Source of the DNA: Rosellinia necatrix
Lineage: Eukaryota; Ascomycota; Sordariomycetes; Xylariales; Xylariaceae
Length of the DNA stretch: 64,000 nucleotides
Assembly: GCA_021209875.1 (NCBI GenBank)
Contig: JAGYVD010000002.1
Span: 3,100,001 to 3,164,000 of the forward strand
Reading direction: 5' to 3'
The position numbers and the translations under genes were made by a program. Below, piece by piece: positions 54,258-64,000 of this stretch; the first letter of the stretch is position 1; every line of letters begins with the position of its first letter. The notes beneath the pieces were generated by a model. The model worked only from the letters and a program-made list of their open reading frames with translations, searched no databases and had not been told where the DNA came from.

Positions 54258-54450
54258 ATTATAAAAATATAAAATATATATTATAAAAAATAAAACACTA
54301 GCATATCTAAACTAAGCTAAAATTTTATTTAAATATAGGCTAAAGCTTATATATATAAAGCTAAGCTTAATTAAGTTGTACAAGTAGCTACAGGCTATAG
54401 CACTTCAAACAAGCGGCTTATATAAGCGCTTTTTTTATGCGCGCTTATTA
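54258..54450 (-). repeat. Right terminal inverted repeat of C2
   Basis: Its complement reads taataagcgcgcat, then agcgcttatataagc, then gctatagcctgtagct. It is less mutated than the left copy. Confidence 0.82.
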
Positions 54451-55445
54451 ATTTCTTAGTTTTAAATATAAATAAATAAAATAAAAAACAGTATCAAGAA
54501 TAGTAGCAGCAGCATTATTTATTATATAATATTTTAAAATAAAAACAGCAAATAAAAATTATATATACAACTATATAAAATTTAATAATAATAATTTAAT
54601 AATATTAATAATAATAAAGCTTTAAAAACTTGAAATTGTTTATTTTTAATATTTATATTTAAATTTAAATTAAATAAGCTTGAAAAAATAAAATTAAAAA
54701 AAACAATATTAAAATAAATTACCTTATTTTTTAATTTTATATGTTATTCTTAAATTAATTATAAACTAATAAAATAAATATTAAAAATATTATTCATAAT
54801 AATATAAGCGGTAAAAATAATAAAAATAATAAAAACAGCCTTTATAGCAGCAGCAGCAGCAATAATAATAATAATAATAATAAAAGCAACAGCTGAAATA
54901 AAAGCAGCAGCAGCAGTAATAGCAGCAGCAGCAGCAGCAGTAATATAAACGCAGGCTTAGCAGCAGTAAAGTGAATTTAATAATTATTTATAATAATTAT
55001 TAATAATTTCAACATATATTAATAAATAAATTATATTAATAATTTATATATAAAAATAATATAATTTATAAACATAATATATAAACAATTATAATAATAT
55101 TTATAAATTAATATTATTATAATAAAATTTTAAAATTATGGCATTAATAAGAATATATAATAAATTTATTAAAAATAAAAATATGTTTTAAAATAATAAA
55201 AGAAAATTATATTTTATATTAATATATTAAAAGTTTAATAAAACTAAATAAATAAAGAAGTTATATATAGTTTATATATTTAAACAAAAAAAAAAAAAAA
55301 AGAATATTAAAAATAAAAACTAAGTTTTAATTTATATTTAAACTTTGAATAAATTATTAATTATGTCTAAATATTCATAAAAAAAATATAAAACAATAAT
55401 ATATTTAAGAATATATATTTAAAAAAAATATGTTTTAAACGTATT
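54451..55445. other. AT-rich stretch with trinucleotide repeats
   Basis: Transposon-like AT-rich DNA left of element G. It should belong to the same host sequence as 63008-64000. No gene is supported. The agc/aat microsatellite is listed separately. Confidence 0.45.
54846..54943. repeat. Compound (agc)n/(aat)n microsatellite
   Basis: Runs of agc (54846-54861 and 54904-54940) alternate with aat/ata runs (54861-54882). Because the flanks are nearly free of C and G, the agc runs stand out. They keep every C in a GpC context, which seems spared by mutation here. Confidence 0.85.
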
Positions 55446-55704
55446 TGTTATAGGCAGTGCTTATAAAGAAGTATTAGCGCACGGGCTAATACAGGCTAAC
55501 TATTATATATTTTTATTTTAAATAATTATTAAATAGCTTATTAACTAACTATTAAACTTAGACTAGTATAACTAAAACTAACCAGCTTTATAAAACTATG
55601 TTTTATAAGCTATATATATATTGTTTATAATTTTTATTATTTAGCTAAAAAATAAACCTTATTTATTATTTTAATAAATATATTTTTAAATATAGCTTAT
55701 TATA
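55446..55704 (+). repeat. Left LTR of element G
   Basis: It starts TGTTATAGGCAGTGC and ends tagcttattata (CA changed to TA). Its first 60 bases keep G and C (gcgcacgggctaatacaggc) where the right copy has A and T, while its last part is the more mutated. This is the reverse of the right LTR. Confidence 0.9.
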
Positions 55705-58700
55705 TATTTTCTAGCTTTTTAAAACTTTTAATAAATTTATAGCAAACTAATTAAAAGCTTTTTAAAAGCTACTTTTAAATAATTAAACAAAATTTATTTT
55801 AGCACAAGCTATAAAATACAGCAAAAATAATTTAATATTTTTAAAATAAAAAATAACGTTTTATTAATAAAAATAAATTAAAACTATATATAAACAGCTT
55901 AAAACTAACTTTTAAACAGCTAATATATTAACTTTTAATATTATTTATATATTTATTTATTAAGCTACGCTAAGTTTTTTAAATTTAATTATAAAAAGTT
56001 TAAACGTAAATTTTGAGGTTAGTTTAAAAGTTTATAAAAACCGTTTTAATTAACTATATAAAAAAGTTTATCTTATATAAACTATAAATAAATAAAAATT
56101 TATAAGCAATAATAAGTTAAAATAATATAATATTTATAAGCAGTTTAAAAACAACGTATAAATTATTATTAAATTATTTTATATTATAAGAAGCTTTAAT
56201 ATAAAAACTAATTTAAAACTATTTTTATAATATATTAAAACTATTTATAACAATTTAAATAAAACTATATTTTTATTTATAAGCGGTATATATTTTATTA
56301 AAAATTAATTAGCATTTTTTATATTTTTTTTAATTTAAATAGTTATTATTAAAATTAAATAAAATAAATTAAATAAATAATATTAAATTGTTATTTTTTT
56401 AAAAGCTGTAAATAATAAACTTAAAAAGCTTTTATAAACGTACAACTATTTAATAATTATAAAATTATTTTAATTAAGTTTTAAAATAATAAACAAGCTA
56501 AAAAACTATTAAATTATTATATTAAAAACAGATTTTAAAATAAGCGTAAATAGAGCACAACTTATAAAAATCCAGCAGTAAATTTAAAAAAAAATATTAA
56601 AATAACCGGTGTTATTTTTTTTAAACTTATTATTTAATAAAACTTTTTAAGCAAAGCTTAAACTATTTAAGCTATAAAAAAAAAACGTTATAAAAAAATA
56701 AAAAAAACTGCTTACAATATAAAAAACGAAACTATTTTATTAAATTATATTTTATAAAACCAGCGGACAGGCTAAATATTTGCATAAATAATATAAAAAC
56801 AAAAAAAACGCTAGGCTTAAGCAACAGAAAAAAGTTAAAAAATAAATAATTTTTTAAAAAAAACGCTTTTACAAGTTAATATTAATTTAAAAAAAAAAAT
56901 AGCTATTATTAAACAGCTTATAAACCGCTTGTTTTTTATAATTAATACATTTATAAAAAAATATAATTTTAAAAAGCTTTAATGAATTAAAAATTAAATA
57001 TTATACAGATATTAATAAAAATATTATTAAAAATACAGGTTATTATATATAAAAATAAAAAACGGCTTTTAAGCTAGCTGTTAAAAAAGCTTATAAACAG
57101 CTTTTAAAAAAAAAAAAATTATTTGTTTAAATATAAATATAAACAGATATATAAAATAAATATATATATATATAATAAAAAGTTATAATATTTATTAATA
57201 CTAAAAAACTTTAATTAAAACATAAAAAATAATATATATTGTTTATAATATTATATAAAAATAAAAAGAATAAATAATATAATAATTATAAAAAAATATA
57301 TATAAATTAAATCAAAATTATTAAAACAGCTTTAATTATGTTTATAATTAACGCTGTTATTTTATTAAAAAGTAAAAAAACGCATAAAATTAAAAAGCTT
57401 AAATAAAAGCTGTTTAAGGTTTTTTATAAAAATCGTTTAAATAAGCTAAGCTTTTAATTTGAAAGTTTTAAGCACGCCTTAAAAAACTTTTAAACAAGCT
57501 TAAAAAATAAGCCGATTTGTTTAATAAATATAAAATATAAGCTTTATTTTTAATTATTTAAACACAAATTATAAAATATATTTAAATATAAATATATAAA
57601 AATATAAAAATTAGTTTTATAAAGCTTTTTATATAATATATAAAAAATAAACTTTTTGTTTGTAAAAAAACTTTTATTGCACTGCTAAATAAAAATATAT
57701 ATATGCAAGCAGCTTTTAGCAAATATCCTAATACTTTTTATTTATATGCTTAATAGCAACTTTTATTTTTATTATAATTATAAAACGTTTAATAATATTA
57801 TTAAAAAAACTAGTACTTTTTTTTAAAAAAGGTTTAAAATGTTTTTATAAGCTAAATAATTTCTTAAATTAAATATTAAGTTAGTTTTTATAAAATTAAA
57901 ATATAAAAAAAAAAAAAAAAATAATTTTTTAATTAAGTTTTAATTATTTAAATAGCCAATAACGTTTTTAGCTTATATAAAACTTTTATAAAATTTTAAC
58001 GCTATATTAATAATATATTTTAAAACTTTTAAATAGTTTTTATATTATATATATTAATAATATACTTATATTTTTTAAGCTTTTAAGCAGACTATTATTA
58101 TAAAATTAAACAAGTTTTAAGCTGTTTTATAAACGCTAGCTGTTATTTAAATATTAATAAAAGTAAATTTAAAGTTTTTATAACAAAATATTTAAAATTT
58201 ATTATAAAAAAAATAAAAAATTAATATAAACTTTAAAAATTACGCGTAATTTATAAATAAAAGTTTTATAACGTAAAATATACAAAATTTTAAGCTTTAT
58301 AAACTTTATAAAACTTTATAAATAATTATTTAAAAAACGGCTTTATTAACTATATATAAAAAAGCGTTTTTTAAATAAAAACTTATAAAAACACAGTTTT
58401 AAAAAGCTTAAAAACATTTTTATAAATAAACTTAAATTAGCTTATTTTAATTTTAATAAAAAAACTTTTATAAAAACGGACTGTTTAAAATAGTTTTATA
58501 AAAAATATTTAAGCTAATTAAAAAAAACAAGACATTATAGCTTGTTATATATTATTTGCGCTGTTTATAGCTATAAAATTAATTGTAAAATTTATAATAA
58601 AAATTTTTTATAATTATAAACTGTTTATAAGCTTAATATATTAAACTTAAAAATATAAACGTGTTTTTATTATAATATTTAATTATAAAAACTTTATTTA

Positions 58701-61700
58701 TTTTATAACTATTAAAAATTATTTAAAAATAGATTTATTAAACGAAAAATTAACTAAATATAGATTTAAACTAAAGTTTTATAAAAAACGTTTAAACAGC
58801 TAAATAAACATGTTATTAAAATATAACTAAAACTTTTAAAAAAGTTTAAAATAAAAATATATAAAACAAAATAAACAGTTTTTAAAAATAAATAGCTGTT
58901 TATTAAGTTTTTTTAATTTAACTATAAATTATTTAAATAAATAAATTAAAAACATATTTATTTTTTAAAAAAAAAAATATTTAATAATAAAATTTAGCTA
59001 ATGTTTAAAATACTGCTTTTAAAAAAAACTTAAGCTATGCGCATATTACCTATATTATATAAAAAAATAAACGCGTTTTTTTTTTAAAATTAAATTTTAA
59101 AGTATTAATTGTTAAATATAATTTAAACCTGCGTAACGCGTTAAAATTTTGCCACCAGGTTTAAATTTTTAATTAAAACTTTTCAAATAAAAATAATATA
59201 GAATATTTATAATTTATATTTAATAAAATATTTTCATTAAAAAATTATTATAATAATATTTAAAAACTTTTTTAGTTAACGTTTTTAAAAATATAAAATA
59301 TTTTATATATAATTATAATGTTTATAGCAAAAAAACAGCATAAAAAAACTAAAAACAAGGCTGGCTATATTTATAACTAGTTTTTAAGCAATATTAAAGC
59401 AAATTTTTAACAGATTTTATAATAGACTTGCTAATAAAAAAATAAAACGATTTTATTAACTTAATAATAATTACTAATAAGTTTAATAAAGCTGTTATAT
59501 TAAACGCAATAGTTTTAATAAATATAAAGCTTAGATTAAACAGTTTATATAATATTATTAATATTATTATAAGTTTTTTATAGCTATAACTAATAATAAA
59601 AGCATAAATTAAACCGTTTGTTTTTAATATAAAATATGCTTATTAATAAATATTAAATAACGCTTATTTACTGCTTATTATTTAAAAATAAATAAAGCTA
59701 TAAAACAAGCAAACTAAAAAGTGCTAATATATTTATAAACATATATTATATTTATTTAATATAATTAGTTTATATTATTTTTAAAACTATATTTGTTATA
59801 ACTAATTAAAATATCATAATTATGAAGCTAAGTTTTTTTTATAATTTATAAATATTATATAGTTATTATATTAATAATTAAACATTTAACGCGATTAGTT
59901 CGTTATTTATAAATTTTAGCTAAAATATTTATATAAAAATTAAAAATAATATAAAATTTGTATAAAAAGCTGTAGCTATAACATAATAAAATTAAAAAAA
60001 AGCTATTAATCAGCAGCGCGCGCTAGCTAATAAATTTAAAACTAAAATTTTGTTTAGCTGTTTTTTAAAAATATATAAACGTTGCAGCTATTTTAAAAAT
60101 TAATATAGCTATATATTAAATATTATATTATTAAAATAAACAGCTTTTATATAATAAAATTAAATATTTTAAAAATATTTATAACTGTTTTTATATTAAG
60201 CTTATATGCTGTAAAAAAATAAATTTTTAGCTTTTTTAAATATTAAATAACAGCCAGCTTTTTTTTATATAAGCAATAAAATTTAAACAAATAAAAATAA
60301 AAAATTAAAAAAATATTAAAACCTTATTAAACTAAAAAAAAAACATAAAAAGCTTATAAACTAGTTATAAAATAAAAAAATACGCTAAACTTATTAAAAA
60401 CTTTGAAAGTTTTTTAAAAACTTAAGCAGTAAACTGCTTTAAAAATAAATATAAAAATATATAAAATAATAATAAATTTAGTATAAAAATAAAAAACTAT
60501 AGTTTCAAAATAAAGTATAAAAAACAATAAATAAAATAAATAAATAATATAAAATATTATATTTTTTAATTATAAGCAAAATTAGCTTGTAAATATATTA
60601 TAAATAATTTAAAACTATAAAAAAAAACTATAAAATAAGACTAGTTAATTTTTTATATTTTTTTTATATAAACTTTAAATAAAGCAATAATAAGCGCCGC
60701 ATAAACAGCGCTTAAGCTATTTAATTTGTTTCAATTTTTTATTATTAAGTTTTAAATTTTTTTAAGCTTTATTTACAAGCGGCGTAAAAACAGCTAATAT
60801 ATTTAATAAAAAAAATACAGCTGCAGCAGCTAAAGTTTTATTAATAGCAGCTGTAGCTGCGCTGCTTGTTATATTATTTTAAAATTTAACCTATTTTTTT
60901 TTAATTTTTAAGCTGTTTATAATTAAGATTAAAATTAAGCCTATGCTTTTAGCGCAGTTTATATAAACTTAAAAAAAACTTTTCATAAAAAAAATAGTAG
61001 CTTTTAAAAAGTTTATAAATAGTTTTATAAACTATAATAAAATATATAAATTATTATTTTTTTTTTAAAACATTTTTATGATTTTTTTTTAATTAAATAT
61101 AAATAATATACAAAAAAAATATAAACAGCAGATAAAATATTTATATAACAGGTTTTTGGTTTTTTATTATTTAAAGATTTATTTAATATAGCTTTAAATA
61201 ATAGCAATAATTTTATTTATATAATATATAAGCTAAATATAAATAATAATTATTAAAATTAAAACTTATTTTAATATTTTATTAATATAAGCTAAACGTT
61301 TTAAAAATTTAAATAAGTTTTAATAAATTTGTTTTAACTGTTTAAAAGTTTATAAGCGTATAATAAACAGCTAATAAAAAAACGATTTTATAAAAATATA
61401 TTTATTATATATATAAATATTTTTAATAAAACGTAAAATATTTAATAAAGCTTAAAATTATTAAAATTTATTTATAAATAATGTTAATATAAAATATAAA
61501 TAGCTATAGCAGTAGTTAGTTTATTTTAAAACATTTTTTTATATATAGAATATATATAATATATAATAATATATTTTTTTATAATTAGTTTATAATAAGC
61601 TTAAAAAAAAAACATATTATTAATTTAATTAATATAAAAAGCTAAAAAGTTATTATTTACTAGCTTATTAATATAACGTATATATAATAAAGCATGCTTA

Positions 61701-62742
61701 TAAATAAAACAGAAAAAAAAGCCGCATAAAATATTAATAAAAAGCTAGCTTGCGATAAAACAGGCAAAAAAAGCTTCTAAAGCTATTATAAACAACATAT
61801 AAACGGCTTAAAAAAAAAAAAAAAACCTTTTAAAAATAAATAAATAAAATAAAAGAAAGCTAGGCAAGAAGCAGAAAAAAATATAAACAATATTAAAATT
61901 TAGTTCGTAAAACTTATAAATAAATAAAAGCAGCGTTAAATATTAAAAAAAAAAAAAATAAAAAGTTAGCAAATAAAATTAAAAAAACATTGTTTTTGTT
62001 TTTTATTAATAAAATTAATATAAAAATAATAGCTAAAAATAGCTTGTTTTAATATAATAAAGAATAACCGTTTAATTAATTAATAAAAAAATTATAAATA
62101 GTTTAAAGCTAATTTTTAATAAGCAAAAAAATACAGCTGCGCTAGCAGGCTAAATTAATATGCCGGTTAAAATATAAATAAAAACAAAGCCTGGCCGTAA
62201 TAATAAAAAATAAATATAATATTAATAATAAAACGTTAAATAACCTGCTGAATAAAATAAAATCTATTTATAAACAACTTAAATAATAAACTAAAAGACC
62301 GCGGTAATTAAAATAATTTATAAAGCTAGTTATTATTAAAAAAAAAAATAAAAAAATAAAAAGCAGGCTGCTTAAAAGCTTTAGATAGCTGTACATAAAG
62401 TAATAAAAAGTAAAGCCCGGCAAAATCTTAAAAAGCAGTCGTGCATAAGCATTTAAAGCATTTAAAAAGTTTGCAGAAACTAATAAATAATAAACAAAAA
62501 AAATAATATTATAAAACATTTATAAACAGCGTTAAAACGTTTTAGCAGATTAAATTAATAAAAATATATATTTATATATAAATTAAAACTTATAAATAAA
62601 AAAAAACCTAACTAAAAAAAAACTTTTTTTTTTAAACTTAAAAAAAACTTTATTTATAAATTTAAAATATAAACATAAAAACTATAAAATAGTTTATAAC
62701 TAGCCTGCGATTTTTTTAAAAAAACGTAAAAAAAAAAAATAA

Positions 62743-63002
62743 TATTATAAGCTGTGCTAATAAAAAAATATTAACATATAAACTAATATAAGCAAACTGC
62801 TATATATTTTTATTTTAAACAATTATTAAATAGCTTATAAACTAACTATTAAACTTAAACTAATATAACTAAAATTAACTAACTTTATAAAACTACGTTT
62901 TATAAGCTACGCATATATTATATATAACTTCTGTTATTTAGCTAAAAAAATAGACCTTATTTGCTACTTTAATAAGTGTACTTTTAAGCATAGCCTATCA
63001 CA
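62743..63002 (+). repeat. Right LTR of element G
   Basis: It starts tattataag (TG changed to TA) and ends tagcctatcaca, then the target repeat gtatt. The final 80 bases are well preserved. Confidence 0.9.
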
Positions 63003-63007
63003 GTATT

Positions 63008-64000
63008 CATATAATTAAAACTAAATTATTTATAGCTTTAAAAAAAAACTATACTTTATGATTTTATTTTTATTTTGTTATTATATATGAAGAAGCTAAC
63101 CATATTAATATAATATATATATTATTAAAACATAAGCTAATTAACTTATTATAAAATAGTTAAAAAACACTAGTTGAAATAAAAGAATTTAAAAAATAAT
63201 TAAAAAATAAAATAACAAATTAAGAACGAAATCAATTTATTTAAAAATATATAATAATTATATAAAACAGCTTAATAATTAAGCTAAGAATTTTTGTTGT
63301 AAAAGTTTTTTAAGCAAACAATAGATATATATATAATATAGTTTTAATGCTATATTTATAAACGTTATATATATAAAACAAAAACAACTTTAAAAATTAT
63401 TTTTACTATATAATTAACATATATATATACCTATAGCTTATTATATTAAATAAAAGCTTTTTAATAAATTTAATAATTTATATTAAATATTTCTAAAGTA
63501 TCACTACGCTTTTAATAATGAATAAATCTTTTTATAGATTGATCTACACTTCTATTAAAACTAGTTTACAGCTTTGATTTGAAAAATAAATGTTTTAATT
63601 TTATAAATAAAAATATTATAATAATAATTATATTTATAAAAGCAATTTTAACCGATTAAAACATATATATTTTAATATTAATTTTGTAAAAACTGTCACA
63701 AGAGATTATGTAAAAATTAAAAATATAAACCGTTTAAAAACAGCTTAAAATAAATAAAGTTTTTTTTAAGCACAAAATGTTAATATTCAAAATAATATAA
63801 TATAAAAAAGATTTTGTTTAATTTTTCAAAAAGTATTTTTAAATAAAAAACTGCGTTTTATAAATTATATCATAATAAATAATAAATTTATTTGATTTGT
63901 TAAAGATTTTGCTAATATAAAAACAAACATATATATTGTAATCAGTATAACCTTTACTGTCTAAATAGTAAAATATTTAAAACTTAAAATTATAACAGGC
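63008..64000 (+). mobile_element. Fragment related to the interior of element F
   Basis: From about 63580 to the window end it follows F 5810-6230 in order and spacing. Shared strings include ttttgaccgattaaa (with one change), tgtttaattttt and tataataaataataaa. Similarity before 63500 is weak. It is less AT-converted than F (more tc/ga dinucleotides, for example gattgatctacact at 63539-63552). It is a different, less mutated copy or a related family, cut by element G and by the window edge. Confidence 0.6.

Larger units (their letters stand above)
47935..54450 (-). mobile_element. TIR transposon C2, complete, RIPed
   Basis: It is bounded by inverted terminal repeats of about 190 bp (47935-48124 and 54258-54450), so it is a class II-type element of about 6.5 kb. 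The strand is set relative to C1, whose sequence matches its complement over about 6.1 kb. No clear target duplication was found at the edges. Coding frames are destroyed, so transposase type is unknown. Confidence 0.82.
55446..63002 (+). mobile_element. LTR retrotransposon G, full length, RIPed
   Basis: Two direct LTRs (55446-55704 and 62743-63002) are flanked by the exact 5-bp repeat gtatt (55441-55445 and 63003-63007). Total length is 7557 bp with no nested element seen inside. An A-rich run (62728-62742) directly before the right LTR fits a polypurine tract and plus orientation. The interior is RIPed. The 83-codon minus frame at 62268-62519 is hydrophobic, antisense and looks accidental. 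Confidence 0.9.

Noticed and set aside
54846..54943. CRISPR-like or minisatellite array
   Set aside because: Simple trinucleotide runs only, with no repeat-spacer structure.
62268..62519. 83-codon hydrophobic frame on the minus strand
   Set aside because: Inside element G on the strand opposite to its direction. Phe/Leu/Tyr-rich composition follows from base content, with no recognisable family.

Overview
The window looks like nuclear DNA of a filamentous ascomycete (Pezizomycotina). It holds an intron-bearing Atg101 gene (budding yeast lacks Atg101) and a forkhead factor of filamentous-fungal type. Very AT-rich blocks made of transposons carry only C-to-T/G-to-A differences between copies, the mark of repeat-induced point mutation (RIP). 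A hand count of 9001-9360 gives about 8% G+C (30 of 360 bases). The exact species cannot be read from the sequence.

Layout. 1-14472 is a stack of nested LTR elements. An element of family A (1-3686 plus 10705-14472, running off the left edge) is split by a 7.0-kb LTR element F (3687-10704, target duplication taaaa). F in turn contains a non-RIPed solo LTR (4318-4529, target duplication attgc). 14473-25270 is the only normal-composition island. It holds short palindromes and a 3x23-bp tandem repeat, atg101 (+, three exons), a convergent forkhead gene (-), a tRNA-Lys(CTT), a decayed tRNA-Arg-like locus and a weakly mutated solo LTR of family F. 25271-47162 is a terminal-inverted-repeat transposon (C1) split by LTR element D (29475-45240, target duplication taaat), itself split by a second family A element, B (33076-41284, target duplication attat). 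47935-54450 is a second, inverted and complete copy of the C transposon (C2) with about 190-bp terminal inverted repeats. 55446-63002 is a complete LTR element G (7.6 kb, target duplication gtatt), and its right flank to the window end resembles the interior of F.

Only two protein genes and one intact tRNA are supported in 64 kb. The two proteins are functionally unrelated (autophagy initiation and cell-cycle-type transcription) and are arranged tail to tail. All transposon reading frames appear destroyed. The main interest is the fully resolvable nesting order, the RIP sequence context (surviving C mostly in A/G-C-T), GC-rich hairpins that survive inside the mutated LTRs, and short LTRs that escaped mutation.
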